A stretch of 64,000 nucleotides of DNA from Aquamicrobium aerolatum DSM 21857 (GCF_900113935.1 NZ_FORF01000003.1:1-64000), one strand, 5' to 3'. Shown: positions 26,186 to 40,136, counted from the first letter of the stretch. Translations and numbers: made by a program. The notes: generated by a model not told the origin, from the sequence alone.

Positions 26186-28033
26186 GTGGCCGAAACGAGA
26201 AACAACGCTTCAAGGCCCGGCGTCGCTGGAAAAGCCTACACCTATGTTGACCATCAGTTCGATGTCGTCGTCGTGGGCGCCGGTGGTGCCGGTCTGCGCG
26301 CAACGCTGGGCATGGCTGAGCAGGGTCTCAAGACCGCCTGCATCACCAAGGTGTTCCCGACCCGCTCGCACACCGTGGCGGCCCAGGGCGGTATTGCCGC
26401 CTCGCTGCAGAACATGGGACCGGACAATTGGCAGTGGCACCTTTACGACACCGTCAAGGGTTCTGACTGGCTCGGCGACGTCGACGCGATGGAATATCTT
26501 GCGCGCGAAGCTCCGGCAGCTGTCTACGAGCTTGAACACTATGGTGTGCCGTTCTCGCGTACCGAAGACGGTCGCATCTATCAGCGTCCGTTCGGCGGCC
26601 ACATGCAGAATTTCGGCGACGGTCCGCCGGTGCAGCGCACCTGCGCCGCGGCTGACCGTACCGGCCACGCGATCCTGCACACGCTCTATGGCCAGTCGGT
26701 CAAGAACAACGCGCAGTTCTTCATCGAGTATTTCGCTCTCGACCTGATCATGACCGATGGCGTCTGCACCGGTGTCGTGGCGTGGAACCTCGATGACGGC
26801 ACCATCCACCGCTTTGCAGCGAAGATGGTTGTTCTGGCAACCGGCGGCTATGGCCGCTCCTACTTCTCGGCAACCTCTGCGCATACCTGCACCGGCGACG
26901 GCAATGGCATGGCGGCGCGTGCCGGCCTGCCGCTGCAGGATATGGAGTTTGTTCAGTTCCACCCGACCGGTATTTACGGCGCGGGCTGCCTCATCACCGA
27001 AGGCGCACGCGGCGAGGGCGGCTATCTCGTCAACTCGGAAGGCGAGCGCTTCATGGAGCGCTATGCACCGTCGGCCAAGGATCTTGCCTCGCGTGACGTT
27101 GTCTCGCGCTGCATGACCATGGAAATCCGGGAAGGCCGCGGCGTTGGTCGCAACAAGGACCACATCTACCTGCATCTCGATCATCTCGATCCGGCGGTCC
27201 TGCATGAGCGCCTGCCCGGCATTTCCGAGAGTGCGAAGATCTTTGCCGGTGTCGATGTCACCCGCGAGCCGATCCCGGTTCTGCCGACCGTCCACTACAA
27301 TATGGGCGGCGTGCCGACGAACTATTGGGGCGAAGTGCTCAATGCCGACAGCGAGAACCCGGGCCGCATCCAGCCGGGCCTGATGGCCGTCGGCGAGGCG
27401 GGTTGTGCATCGGTTCACGGCGCCAACCGTCTCGGCTCCAACTCGCTGATCGACCTTGTCGTGTTCGGGCGCGCTGCTGCGATCCGGGCTGGGCAGGTGA
27501 TCGATCGTGAAAGCGCGATTCCGCCGATCAACGAGCAGGCCTGCGAGAAGATCATGGAGCGCTTCGACAGGATCCGTCATGCCAATGGCTCGACGCCGAC
27601 GGCAGAGATCCGTGAGAAGATGCAGCGCGCGATGCAGGAAGATGCCGCCGTGTTCCGTACCCAGGAAACGCTGGAGGAAGGCTGCCGCCGCATTTCGGCG
27701 ATCTGGCAGGAACTGCCGGACGTCAAGGTCCATGATCGCTCGATGATCTGGAACTCGGATCTGGTCGAGACGCTTGAACTCGACAATCTGATGGTTTCCG
27801 CCATCACCACCGTCTATGGGGCTGAGGCACGCAAGGAAAGCCGCGGTGCGCATGCCCGTGAGGACTTCTCGGCGCGTGACGACGTCAACTGGCGCAAGCA
27901 CACGCTGGCGTGGGTGGACGAGAAGGGCAACGTCAAGCTCGACTATCGTCCGGTTCACACCGAAACCATGCTGCCGGTGGATCAGGGCGGTATCGACCCC
28001 GCCAGGATCGCGCCCAAGGCGCGCGTGTATTGA
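26186..28033 (+). CDS. sdhA: Succinate dehydrogenase flavoprotein subunit
   Basis: A 615-residue FAD subunit that oxidises succinate to fumarate. It shows the dinucleotide motif [34 protein letters not shown] with the flavin-linked His, [23 protein letters not shown] and [19 protein letters not shown]. Length is standard. The start is GTG at 26186 with CGGAGG at good spacing; no nearby ATG fits the family. Confidence 0.97.
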   Translation: MAETRNNASRPGVAGKAYTYVDHQFDVVVVGAGGAGLRATLGMAEQGLKTACITKVFPTRSHTVAAQGGIAASLQNMGPDNWQWHLYDTVKGSDWLGDVDAMEYLAREAPAAVYELEHYGVPFSRTEDGRIYQRPFGGHMQNFGDGPPVQRTCAAADRTGHAILHTLYGQSVKNNAQFFIEYFALDLIMTDGVCTGVVAWNLDDGTIHRFAAKMVVLATGGYGRSYFSATSAHTCTGDGNGMAARAGLPLQDMEFVQFHPTGIYGAGCLITEGARGEGGYLVNSEGERFMERYAPSAKDLASRDVVSRCMTMEIREGRGVGRNKDHIYLHLDHLDPAVLHERLPGISESAKIFAGVDVTREPIPVLPTVHYNMGGVPTNYWGEVLNADSENPGRIQPGLMAVGEAGCASVHGANRLGSNSLIDLVVFGRAAAIRAGQVIDRESAIPPINEQACEKIMERFDRIRHANGSTPTAEIREKMQRAMQEDAAVFRTQETLEEGCRRISAIWQELPDVKVHDRSMIWNSDLVETLELDNLMVSAITTVYGAEARKESRGAHAREDFSARDDVNWRKHTLAWVDEKGNVKLDYRPVHTETMLPVDQGGIDPARIAPKARVY

Positions 28034-28048
28034 TCGAGGGGAAAGACC

Positions 28049-28828
28049 ATGGTTGAACTCACGCTTCCCAAGAACTCCCGGATCGAGCAGGGCAAAACCT
28101 GGCCGAAGCCGGAAGGCGCGACCAATCTGCGCGAATACAAGATCTATCGCTGGTCGCCGGATGACGACAAGAATCCAAGCGTCGACACCTATTATGTCGA
28201 CATGGATGATTGCGGCCCGATGGTGCTCGACGGTCTGCTCTACATCAAAAACAAGATCGATCCGACGTTGACGCTGCGCCGCTCGTGCCGCGAGGGCATC
28301 TGCGGCTCCTGCGCCATGAACATCGACGGCACCAACACCCTGGCGTGCACCAAGGGTGTCGATGAGATCAACGGCGCGGTCCGGGTCTACCCGCTGCCGC
28401 ATATGCCGGTGGTCAAGGATCTGGTGCCGGACCTGACCGTGCCTTACGCACAGCTGTCGTCGATTCAGCCATGGCTGAAGACAGTGTCGCCGGAGCCGGC
28501 GAAGGAGTGGAAGCAGAGCCACGAAGACCGCGCCAAGCTCGATGGTCTTTATGAGTGCATCCTGTGCTTCTGCTGCCAGACCTCGTGCCCGAGCTATTGG
28601 TGGAACGGCGAGCGTTACCTCGGCCCAGCTGTTCTGCTGCAGGCCTATCGCTGGCTGATCGACAGCCGCGACGAGGCCACCGGCGAGCGTCTCGACAATC
28701 TCGAAGATCCGTTCCGCCTCTACCGCTGCCACACGATCATGAACTGCACGCAGGCCTGCCCGAAGGGGCTCAACCCGGCCAAGGCGATTGCAGAGATCAA
28801 GAAGATGATGGTCGAGCGCAGCGTCTGA
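28049..28828 (+). CDS. sdhB: Succinate dehydrogenase iron-sulfur subunit
   Basis: A 259-residue subunit with three Fe-S clusters joining SdhA to the membrane subunits. The [2Fe-2S] site is [15 protein letters not shown], and the [4Fe-4S] and [3Fe-4S] sites are in [15 protein letters not shown] and [28 protein letters not shown] precedes the ATG. It closes the operon; a strong terminator follows. Confidence 0.97.
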   Translation: MVELTLPKNSRIEQGKTWPKPEGATNLREYKIYRWSPDDDKNPSVDTYYVDMDDCGPMVLDGLLYIKNKIDPTLTLRRSCREGICGSCAMNIDGTNTLACTKGVDEINGAVRVYPLPHMPVVKDLVPDLTVPYAQLSSIQPWLKTVSPEPAKEWKQSHEDRAKLDGLYECILCFCCQTSCPSYWWNGERYLGPAVLLQAYRWLIDSRDEATGERLDNLEDPFRLYRCHTIMNCTQACPKGLNPAKAIAEIKKMMVERSV

Positions 28829-28854
28829 ACTTTTGCGCCATGCGCGATTTCAAG

Positions 28855-28880
28855 AACCCGGCCTTGTGCCGGGTTTTTTT
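28855..28880 (+). terminator. Terminator after sdhB
   Basis: An 8-bp stem (AACCCGGC with GCCGGGTT), a CTTGT loop and a run of T residues, 26 bases after the sdhB stop. Confidence 0.92.
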
Positions 28881-28950
28881 GTTGGGGTGGTTGCCAGCTT
28901 CATTTAGCTGCTAACATCGGCCAGATTGCAGTTGGGAGCCTTTGATCTCG

Positions 28951-29987
28951 ATGCGTAAACTTGGCAATGCCACCGACCTCAAGACCCATTTTGAATCGCA
29001 GGCGCAGGCTTGCGACCGGCTCGGCTCGCCCTTCACCGCGCGTCTGTGCCGGCTACTCGTGACGCTTCTGGATGATACGACCCAGACCGGACGCCGCGTC
29101 CTCGACTGGCCTGGTGATCCACGCGCTGATGCGCTGGCGTTGCGGCTGTGCGGCGGGTTGCACCGGCTGGTGCTGCAGGCGCAGGACGCCGAGCTTGAAG
29201 CCGTCTATCCGCCCCATAGCGCGGGCGACGCGGCATTGTCCGCTGCGGTCAAGGCGGCCTTGCGCCGGCATGATGCCGCGCTGTTGGCCGCGCTCGACTC
29301 CGCGCCGCAGACCAATGAGATCGCACGGTCGGCGATGTTGTTGCCGGGATTTCTGAGCGTGGCGCGCGCGACCGGCCTGCCACTGGCGCTGTGCGAGATT
29401 GGTTCGAGCGGTGGGCTCAATCTGCTGTTTGACCGTTTCTTCTATCGCTATGGCGCGTTGGCGTGGGGCGATAAGGCGTCACCGGTGACAATCGCACCAG
29501 AACTGCGCTCGGCGTCTCTGCCGCTCGATGGCGTCATGGCTGCGATATCGCACCGGTCGATGTATTGCAGCCCGACGGCCGGCTGCGCCTGCGCTCCTAT
29601 GTCTGGGCCGACCAGACCGCGCGGCTCGAGCGCCTTGATGGCGCGCTGGCGCTGGCCGGGGCGCATCCGTTTGAGCTGGAAAAATCTGACGCCGCCGCAT
29701 TCGGGATTCAGGCGCTCGCCAATCGCCCGAAGAATGCGGTGTTCGTGCTGTTCCACTCGATCATGTGGCAATATATGCCGCGCGCGACCAAGGACGCGAT
29801 CCTGACGGCGCTGGCGGATGAAGGAGCCAAGGCTGCCGCCGCAGCGCCGATCGCTCGGCTGCGAATGGAGCCGCGCGACCCTAACGACGACTGGGCAACG
29901 TTGAGCCTGACACTGTGGCCGGGCGGTGAAACGCGTCGTCTGGCCAAGTGCGACTTCCATGGCCGGTGGATCGAGTGGATCGCCTAA
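28951..29987 (+). pseudogene. DUF2332 family gene broken by a frameshift
   Basis: Two overlapping frames together make one DUF2332-like protein. Frame one (from ATG 28951) carries SPFTARLCRLL, PGFLSVARATGLPLALCEIGSSGGLNLLFDRF and then LPLDG near residue 194. The homologous reading then moves to a frame shifted by -1 from about 29532, reading RHGCDIAPVDVLQPDGRLRLR and SYVWADQTARLERLDGAL through to the stop at 29987. Continuing frame one gives Arg/Cys-rich nonsense. A small deletion or single-base change near 29525-29535 explains it; a sequencing error is possible. The family may resemble methyltransferases; no function is established. Confidence 0.72.
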
Positions 29988-29988
29988 A

Positions 29989-30129
29989 GCATGTCTCCCG
30001 AAAGTGGGAACCGGTTTCGGGTTAAAGACATGCGTAAAAACAAGAATTTAAAGCCGAAGGATCGAATCTGAAAGATCGCGACGCGCTTTCGAGCAGTTCC
30101 GGCGAATGAGTTTTGCGTCCGGAATTGCG
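29989..30129. repeat. Composite intergenic repeat (modules A-B-C)
   Basis: Module A (29989-30033, 45 bases) is a nested palindrome: GCATGTCT pairs with AGACATGC, and inside it CCCGAAA pairs with TTTCGGG. Module B (30064-30089) begins GAATCTGAAAG and includes ATCGCGACGCGCTTT. Module C (30091-30129) runs GAGCAGTTCC...GGAATTGCG. A also occurs at 55716, 55782 and 57169, B at 57242, and C reversed at 50691. It starts one base after the stop codon of the DUF2332 gene. Confidence 0.85.
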
Positions 30130-30157
30130 AAGCAACAATGGGGGCTGGTGGCTCTCT

Positions 30158-30787
30158 TTATTCAGCCGGCTTCTCTTCCTGTGCGTGGCGCATGATCAGC
30201 GGCATTTGCGAGAAGGTGAAGATCAGGGTGATCGGCATGGTGCCCCAGACCTTGAAGGCCACCCAGGTGTCGGTCGAAAAATTGCGCCACACAACTTCGT
30301 TGAGTACGGCTAGGAAGATGAAGAAGAGGCCCCAGCGCAGGGTTAGTTTGCGCCATCCTTCGGCATCAAGCTTGAAGGCGGACTCGAACACGTAACCGAG
30401 CAGGGACTTGCCAAAAAACAGGCCAGCCAGAAGCGTCGCCCCGAACAGCGTGTTGACGATGGTCGGCTTCATCTTGATGAACAGATCGTCCTGCAGCCAA
30501 AGCGTCAGCGCGCCGAAGATGAACACGACGACGCCCGACACAAGCGGCATGATCGGCAAGGTCCGCACCAGCAGCCATGAGATCGTCAGAGCTATGGCGG
30601 TCGCGATCATAAACAGGCCGGTCGCAAGGAAGATGGGGCCGCCGAATGCCGACAGCGCCGGGAACGTTTCCAGCAGCCACTCGCCGCGTGCATTGGCGAA
30701 GAAGAACACCAGCAGCGGCCCCAGCTCCAGCGCCAGCTTTGGCAGAGGGCTCAGTTCTCTGGGCTTGGTTGCGGCTGGTTCGCGCAT
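30158..30787 (-). CDS. yciB: YciB/IspZ family inner-membrane septation protein
   Basis: A 209-residue protein with five to six hydrophobic segments and the YciB signature [15 protein letters not shown] near the N-terminus, [23 protein letters not shown] in the middle and [17 protein letters not shown] near the end. YciB affects envelope and septum integrity and interacts with division proteins in E. coli. It is longer than the 179-residue E. coli form. Its ATG overlaps the ftsY stop by one base, so it is the last gene of dapF-mtaB-ftsY-yciB. Confidence 0.92.
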   Translation of the reverse strand: MREPAATKPRELSPLPKLALELGPLLVFFFANARGEWLLETFPALSAFGGPIFLATGLFMIATAIALTISWLLVRTLPIMPLVSGVVVFIFGALTLWLQDDLFIKMKPTIVNTLFGATLLAGLFFGKSLLGYVFESAFKLDAEGWRKLTLRWGLFFIFLAVLNEVVWRNFSTDTWVAFKVWGTMPITLIFTFSQMPLIMRHAQEEKPAE

Positions 30788-32265
30788 CAGTTCACTCCTG
30801 CGATCGCCTTGGCGAAATCGCCTGCAGAAAAGGGTTCGAGATCTTCGACCTGTTCGCCAACGCCGATGAAATAGACCGGCAGCTTGTGCTTGGCGGCGAT
30901 GGCAACAAGAATGCCGCCGCGCGCCGTGCCGTCCAGCTTGGTCATCACCAGCCCGTTGACGCCGGCAATATTGCGGAAGATTTCGACCTGATTGAGGGCA
31001 TTCTGGCCTGTTGTCGCATCAACTGTCTGCAAGACGGTGTGCGGCGCGTCGGGATCGTGTTTGCCAAGCACGCGCACGATCTTTTCCAGTTCGGCCATCA
31101 GCTCGGTCTTGTTTTGCAGGCGTCCGGCAGTGTCGATGATGAGGACATCGGAGCCAGCTTCCTTGGCTTTTTCGAACGCATCGAAGGCCAGTCCGGCAGC
31201 GTCCGCGCCAAGCTTGGAGGAAACAACAGGCGAACCGGTCCGCTCGCCCCAGATCTTCAGTTGTTCGATGGCGGCGGCGCGGAATGTATCGCCTGCCGCG
31301 AGCATCACCTTGAGCCCGCCATCGGTCAGCTTGGCTGCCAGCTTGCCGATCGTCGTCGTCTTGCCGGTGCCGTTGACGCCGACCACGAGGATGACGTGCG
31401 GCTTGTGGGACAGATCAAGCTCCAGCGGCCTTGCGACCGGCCCGAGAACCTTTTCAATCTCCTGCGCCATCACGGCGCGCACTTCCTCGCCGGAAATCTC
31501 CTTGCCATAGCGGCCCGACGCCAGCGCGTCGGTGACGCGGATCGCGGTCTCCATGCCGAGGTCGGCCTGCAGCAAAACGTCTTCCAGATCCTGCAGCGTG
31601 TCGTCGTCCAGCTTGCGCTTGGTGAAAACGCCGGCAATCGAGTCGCGCAGATCGCGCGAGGAGCGCGACAGCCCCTGGCTGAGCCGTTGATACCAGGACA
31701 GCTTTGGCTGCGGTGCAACCTCTACCGGGGCAATTTCGGTCTTCTTCTCGACGGCCTTTGAGACGGTGACCTTGCCGGGCGCAGCTGCTGGCGCAGGCTC
31801 TTCTCCCCCCGCGAGGGGGAGATGGTCCGCAGGACCAGAGGGGGTCAGCTCGGCAGTGCTCGACGCGGCGAGGACCCCACCCCGTTCGGCTTCGCCGACC
31901 GACCCTCCCCTCAAGGGGGAGGGAGGCGTTGGTGCCTCTGGAACTTCCGCTGGTGGAACAGGCTGTGGCTGTTCCGGTTCGACCGGGACGGCTGGCTCAA
32001 CCGGGGCTTCCTCGGGAACCTCGGGCACCACCTGCGGCGTTTCAGCCGGAACCTCTTCCGGCACGACAGCCGGCACATCGGGAAGCGGCGCGGGTTCGGC
32101 TGGAATTTCTTCCGGTATGTTGGCCGGAATGTCCGGCTCTGGCTCCAGCGAGACTTCCGGAACCGGTGCAAGCTCCGGCGTCAGCCCTTCCAGGGCGGAC
32201 GCTTCCTCGTGAACCTCCTCCTTCTTGCCGAAGGAGAACATTTTCTTGATGAAACCAAGTGCCAT
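30787..32265 (-). CDS. ftsY: Signal recognition particle receptor FtsY
   Basis: A 492-residue SRP receptor GTPase that brings Ffh-bound ribosomes to the membrane. The acidic, Pro/Glu/Val-rich N-terminal A region (about 20-185) is followed by the N domain (about 187-280) and the G domain: [18 protein letters not shown] (P loop, 296-313), [19 protein letters not shown] and [10 protein letters not shown]. Residues 114-156 inside the A region are encoded by a palindromic repeat. Partner gene ffh is at 47.8 kb. It lies about 17 bases after mtaB on the same strand. Confidence 0.95.
   Translation of the reverse strand: MALGFIKKMFSFGKKEEVHEEASALEGLTPELAPVPEVSLEPEPDIPANIPEEIPAEPAPLPDVPAVVPEEVPAETPQVVPEVPEEAPVEPAVPVEPEQPQPVPPAEVPEAPTPPSPLRGGSVGEAERGGVLAASSTAELTPSGPADHLPLAGGEEPAPAAAPGKVTVSKAVEKKTEIAPVEVAPQPKLSWYQRLSQGLSRSSRDLRDSIAGVFTKRKLDDDTLQDLEDVLLQADLGMETAIRVTDALASGRYGKEISGEEVRAVMAQEIEKVLGPVARPLELDLSHKPHVILVVGVNGTGKTTTIGKLAAKLTDGGLKVMLAAGDTFRAAAIEQLKIWGERTGSPVVSSKLGADAAGLAFDAFEKAKEAGSDVLIIDTAGRLQNKTELMAELEKIVRVLGKHDPDAPHTVLQTVDATTGQNALNQVEIFRNIAGVNGLVMTKLDGTARGGILVAIAAKHKLPVYFIGVGEQVEDLEPFSAGDFAKAIAGVN
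31798..31926. repeat. Palindromic repeat carried in frame inside ftsY
   Basis: About 129 bases contain paired C and G runs (CTCCCC...GGGGAG at 31802-31822 and CCCTCCCCTC...GGGGGAGGG at 31904-31922) with GGACCCCACCCCGTTCGGC between. This pattern is familiar as dispersed intergenic repeats in Mesorhizobium-like genomes. Here it is translated as residues [15 protein letters not shown] and neighbours, unlike the flanking Pro/Glu/Val linker. Length is a multiple of three and the frame is kept. Confidence 0.7.
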
Positions 32266-32282
32266 GAAGCTTCGCCCTTGTC

Positions 32283-33574
<1,292 letters not shown>

Positions 33575-33578
<4 letters not shown>

Positions 33579-34459
33579 GCCACGTCCTCGACGTCGCGCT
33601 GCCATGCGCCGGTTTCAGGGTCGAGCGTGCCGGAAAATTCCCATTCGGCAGGACCGGTCATGATCACATGATCGTCATCGCGCCATTCGATCGACAATTT
33701 GCCACCGCTGGGGGCGGTGATTTCGACGATGCGGTCGGTGCGGTTGGTGCGCGCGCCGCAGACGGCGGCAGCGCAGGCAGCCGAACCACAGGCCAGCGTC
33801 AGTCCCGCGCCGCGTTCCCAGGTGCGGATGTTCATCGAGCCGCGTGACGTCACCTGCGCAATGGTGATGTTGGCGCGCTCGGGGAAGATCGGGTGGTTTT
33901 CCAGGAGCGGTCCGAACCGGTCGAGGTCATAGGACCAGACATCTTCATCGACCCAGAAGATCGCATGCGGGTTGCCCATCGAGGCTACCGAGGGAGAGTG
34001 CAGCACCGGCGCGTCGATCGGCCCGATCTGCAATTCGATCATGCGCGTGTCACGAAACTCTTCGGCGAGCGGAATGTCCTGCCAGCCAAAGCGCGGCATG
34101 CCGAGATCGACCGAGATCGATCCGTCATCGTTTTCGCGTGCGTTGAGAATGCCCGCGACAGTCTCGAAGGTGAAGCTGCGCTTGCCGGTTTCGGCTGCCA
34201 GAGCCGCCACAACGCAGCGTGTGCCATTGCCGCAAGCCTGCGCAAAACTGCCGTCGGAATTGATGATCTGGATATAGTTGTCGGTGCCGGCCGTACGCGC
34301 ATCATGGATTGCCATGATCTGGTCGAATGCGGTGGCAGGGTCGCTCGCGAGCGCGCGCGCCGCATCTGGCGTCACGCGATCCGCACGACCGCGCAGATCG
34401 GCAACGAGAATAGCGTTGCCAATCCCGTTCATCCGGGCAAAGGGGATGTGCGAGCTCAT
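33575..34459 (-). CDS. dapF: Diaminopimelate epimerase
   Basis: A 294-residue cofactor-independent epimerase turning LL- into meso-diaminopimelate for lysine and peptidoglycan. The two catalytic cysteines lie in [16 protein letters not shown] and [29 protein letters not shown] replaces the usual MHGLGND start, a mild divergence. It is first in the operon dapF-mtaB-ftsY-yciB. Confidence 0.94.
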
Positions 34460-34509
34460 GAGGCGCTATATGGCGGAAAAGCCGTCCGATTACCAGTGTT
34501 GAAGGCGCA

Positions 34510-35595
34510 TCAGGCCGGTGTCGGAAGGTTGGGGACTTCCCAGACCTCTCCCGGCTGCATGGCGCGGAAACGCTCCCGCGTCACCCCTGCCGCATCGCAC
34601 GCTTCATGCAGCTGGTCGCGCGGCTCTTCGATTGACTCGTCGGTGAGTTGAAACGTGCCCCAATGATGCCCGGCGGCAAAAGCTGCATTGGCAAGCAGCA
34701 TGCCGTCCACGGCCTCCTGCGGATTCTGGTGTTGGGATTGCATGAACCAGCGCGGCGCATAGGCACCGATCGGCAGGATGGCGAGGCGAAACCCGTCGTG
34801 TCGGGCCGCCGCATCGCGATAATTGATCCCGTCGTGAAAGCCGGTGTCGCCGATCACATAGACTTTGCCGGAGGGCGCTTCGACGGTGAAGCCGCCCCAA
34901 AGCGCCATGCGTCGGTCGCTGGTGCCGCGCGCCGACCAGTGATGCGATGGCTCGACGTGAATGCGCACCGATTTGAATTCGACAACGTCGTGCCAGTCAT
35001 GCGCCGAAACGCGCATCTGCGGCACCGCCTTGCGCACGATGGTGTCGTTGCCAAGGGGCGTCATCACCTGCGGGTCATGCGCAGCCTGCAGCCGCTGCAG
35101 CGTGACGGTGTCGAGATGATCGTAGTGATTATGGCTCAGCAGGATCAGGTCGATCGCCGGCAGATCTTCAAACGCAATCCCCGGCGCGTTGACACGTCGA
35201 GGCCCTGCGAAAGAAAATGGCGAGGCGCGCTGCGACCACACCGGATCGGTCAGAATGTTGAGCCCGGCGGTCTGGATCAGCAGCGTTGCGTGACCAACCA
35301 TCGTGACGACGAGCCGGTCGCCATCCACCCGCGGCTCGGGCTTTGCCGGTGCGAAAGGGCTTGGCCATTGCGCTGGCCATTTTGCCCGCCCGCCGCCAAA
35401 CTGCCAGCGCAGAAGGTCGCTGAAGCCTGCTGGCTCCTTGCCCTGCGGGTTGAAGAATGTGGTGCCATCGAAATGATCGCTGGCGGTCCCATGATAGTAG
35501 GGATTCCCGGCTGTCGCCTGGTCGATCGCTACGCCGCCTGCTGCCGTGGTCGCGCCGCCAATGCCCAGCCATTTCATCATGGATCGTCTGTTCAT
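34510..35595 (-). CDS. MBL-fold metal-dependent hydrolase (NAPE-PLD/RomA-like), probably exported
   Basis: A 361-residue metallo-beta-lactamase-fold protein. The N-terminus NRRSMMKWLGIGGATTAAGG is a Tat-like signal. Metal motifs are LLSHNHYDHLD (about residues 153-163), a downstream His in EPSHHWSARG and GDTGFHDG, followed by GHHWGTF. The ordering and spacing resemble RomA and N-acylphosphatidylethanolamine phospholipase D relatives. The substrate is not known. Confidence 0.83.
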   Translation of the reverse strand: MNRRSMMKWLGIGGATTAAGGVAIDQATAGNPYYHGTASDHFDGTTFFNPQGKEPAGFSDLLRWQFGGGRAKWPAQWPSPFAPAKPEPRVDGDRLVVTMVGHATLLIQTAGLNILTDPVWSQRASPFSFAGPRRVNAPGIAFEDLPAIDLILLSHNHYDHLDTVTLQRLQAAHDPQVMTPLGNDTIVRKAVPQMRVSAHDWHDVVEFKSVRIHVEPSHHWSARGTSDRRMALWGGFTVEAPSGKVYVIGDTGFHDGINYRDAAARHDGFRLAILPIGAYAPRWFMQSQHQNPQEAVDGMLLANAAFAAGHHWGTFQLTDESIEEPRDQLHEACDAAGVTRERFRAMQPGEVWEVPNLPTPA

Positions 35596-35780
35596 GGCTG
35601 GAAGATAGACGCTGCAAGCCGTTTCACAAGACGATCAGTTGCGAACGCGCCGATTCCTGTGGCGCGGGAACTCAAACTTAACCATATGCGTTGGAATATC
35701 TTAAGATCGCCACGATTGGGGTGATGAACAGTTTTGCGTACGGACGTTAGAGACCGGTTACGGCTCGACGGAGGGATTTT

Positions 35781-36335
35781 ATGGCTTTCAAAACAAGCGG
35801 CGTTCTGGCCATTTCAGTAATCGCACTCGCGTTGACTGGTTGCCAGAGCCAGCGATTTTCGCAGATGGACACACGCGGACCCGCCCCGGCGCCGCTGCAG
35901 GCAGCGCCTGCCGGAACGGTTGTCTCAGGGCAGCTTCCGCCCCCGGTGCAGCCGGGGACGACGGATCCGTCACAGTTCCCCGCAGCCCCCGGCACCGATC
36001 CCAATGCGGCGTCGCAGGCCCCGACGCAGGTAGCAGCTGCGACCCAGTCCGGCCCGGCGATCACCACCGGAAGCGTTGCCGGCGTGTGGAATGCCAGCGT
36101 CGGCGGCCAGAGCTGCCGTATCGCTACGCCCCAGACCCGTTTTGGTCAGGGCTTCCGCGCCGGTCCGTTGCGCTGCCCCGCGCCGCTCGATGGCGTCAAG
36201 TCGTGGAACGTCAATGGTAGCCAGCTAGCGCTCTACGGCGATTCAGGAGATGTTCTGGCGCGCTTGTACTCTGCGGGCGGCGAGCGTTTCGACGGCCAGA
36301 CCAGCAGCGGCCAGCCGGTATCGCTGTCGCGCTAA
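35781..36335 (+). CDS. omp19: Omp19-like outer-membrane lipoprotein, protease-inhibitor (Inh) domain
   Basis: A 184-residue lipoprotein with lipobox LALTGCQSQ, a Pro/Ala/Gln-rich linker (about 30-95) and a C-terminal Inh/AprI-type beta-barrel domain: VAGVWNASVGGQSCRIATPQ, FGQGFRAGPLRCPAPL and a final GERFDGQTSSGQPVSLSR. The two cysteines should form the conserved disulfide. This closely follows Brucella Omp19, a surface lipoprotein that inhibits proteases and acts on host immunity. CGGAGGG precedes the ATG region. Confidence 0.9.
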   Translation: MAFKTSGVLAISVIALALTGCQSQRFSQMDTRGPAPAPLQAAPAGTVVSGQLPPPVQPGTTDPSQFPAAPGTDPNAASQAPTQVAAATQSGPAITTGSVAGVWNASVGGQSCRIATPQTRFGQGFRAGPLRCPAPLDGVKSWNVNGSQLALYGDSGDVLARLYSAGGERFDGQTSSGQPVSLSR

Positions 36336-36346
36336 GTCAGCGATCC

Positions 36347-36381
36347 TGCACCGCCACTTGCCATGCGTGCATGGCGGTGCA
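36347..36381. terminator. Cruciform-like hairpin after omp19
   Basis: TGCACCGCCA and TGGCGGTGCA are exact inverted copies, with a nested CCATGC/GCATGG between them. It starts 11 bases after the omp19 stop. The sequence AAAAA follows on the plus strand, so a T tract is found only for leftward transcription. Confidence 0.5.
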
Positions 36382-36434
36382 AAAACCCGGTGAAGCGCCT
36401 TTCCAAAGACGCTTGATCGGGGTGCGGCAGCGGA

Positions 36435-37631
36435 ATGAACTCGGGAAAATCAATGTCATCGCTTGACGGCATGATGCCATTCCGCACGGTTCGTGAGGAA
36501 TACGACCACCTTGAAGAAACCGGTGCCCTGCGCGCCGACGCGGCGCAGCGCGCTATCGTCGATGCGCTCGACGCGCTGCTCGGCGAGATCTCGACCAAGC
36601 GACTGGCGACCAAATCGAGCGCACTTGGCTGGCTGTTTGGCAAGCGCCGCAAGACCCATGAGCCGGTGAAGGGAATCTACCTTTACGGCAGCGTCGGGCG
36701 CGGCAAGACGATGCTGATGGACCTGTTCTTTCAGCGTCTGCCGGTCAAGCGCAAGCGTCGCGCTCATTTCAACGACTTCATGGCCGATGTGCACGATCGC
36801 ATCCAGCGCCACCGCGAGGCGGTGAAGCTGGGCGAGACGAAGGAGAACGACCCGATCCCGCCGGTCGCCCGCGCGCTGGCCAAGGAAGCCTGGGTGCTGT
36901 GCTTCGACGAGTTCACCGTCACCGACATTGCCGATGCGATGGTTTTGTCGCGGCTGTTTTCGGCGCTGTTTGCCGAAGGCGTCGTCCTGATCGCCACCTC
37001 CAACGTCGCGCCCCGCAACCTCTACCGCGACGGGCTCAATCGTCAGCTGTTCCTGCCGTTCATCGACATTCTGGAGCGCAATGTCGCTGTCATGACGCTC
37101 GACGGCCCCACCGATTACCGCCGCGAGAAGCTCGACCAGATACCGGTCTATATGAGCCCGCTTGGCCCCGAAACCGATGCGCGCATGGATCAGGCCTGGC
37201 AGACCGTGCTCGACGGTCGCAGCGAGCATGCCGACACGATCGCGCTCAAGGGCCGCGAAATCTCGGTGCCGCGCGCTAATGGCACGGCGGCGCGGTTCTC
37301 CTTTGCCGACCTTTGTGAAAAGCCACACGGCGCGCGCGACTATCTGGCGATTGCCAGCCGGTTCGACACGCTGTTCGTCGATCACATCCCGGTGATGGGG
37401 CAGGAGCGGCGCAACGAGGCCAAGCGCTTCATTCTGCTCGTCGATACGCTTTATGACCAGCAGATGCGTCTCGTCGCCAGCGCGGCCGTTGCCCCGGAAG
37501 AACTTTACCGTGGTACCGTCGGCACCGAAGCATTCGAGTTCGAGCGCACCGCGTCCCGCCTGACCGAGATGCAGAGCCGCGACTGGCTGGAGCGCGTGCG
37601 CCAGCGCGCGCTATCCCCCTCCGAGGGTTGA
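36435..37631 (+). CDS. zapE: Cell division protein ZapE (AFG1-like ATPase)
   Basis: A 398-residue P-loop ATPase of the AFG1/ZapE family, which acts at the division septum in bacteria. It has KGIYLYGSVGRGKTMLMDLFF (Walker A), VLCFDEFTVTDIADAMVLSRLF (Walker B), LIATSNVAPRNLYRDGLNRQLFLPF and the C-terminal family motif RFILLVDTLYDQQMRLVASA. The start at 36435 or an ATG at 36453 are both plausible. AFG1 relatives cooperate with membrane proteases. Confidence 0.92.
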   Translation: MNSGKSMSSLDGMMPFRTVREEYDHLEETGALRADAAQRAIVDALDALLGEISTKRLATKSSALGWLFGKRRKTHEPVKGIYLYGSVGRGKTMLMDLFFQRLPVKRKRRAHFNDFMADVHDRIQRHREAVKLGETKENDPIPPVARALAKEAWVLCFDEFTVTDIADAMVLSRLFSALFAEGVVLIATSNVAPRNLYRDGLNRQLFLPFIDILERNVAVMTLDGPTDYRREKLDQIPVYMSPLGPETDARMDQAWQTVLDGRSEHADTIALKGREISVPRANGTAARFSFADLCEKPHGARDYLAIASRFDTLFVDHIPVMGQERRNEAKRFILLVDTLYDQQMRLVASAAVAPEELYRGTVGTEAFEFERTASRLTEMQSRDWLERVRQRALSPSEG

Positions 37632-38908
<1,277 letters not shown>

Positions 38909-38919
38909 GGAAGCCAAGC

Positions 38920-40113
<1,194 letters not shown>

Positions 40114-40136
40114 CGGATTTTGAAGGACCAGAAGTA

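Noticed and set aside
26210-28732. An 840-codon open frame on the minus strand opposite sdhA and sdhB
   Set aside because: It is an antisense shadow across two well-supported genes, with no motifs of its own.
29540-29805. Continuation of the first DUF2332 frame to 287 residues
   Set aside because: After about residue 195 the sequence turns into Arg/Cys/Ser-rich nonsense, while the conserved family reading is in the shifted frame.
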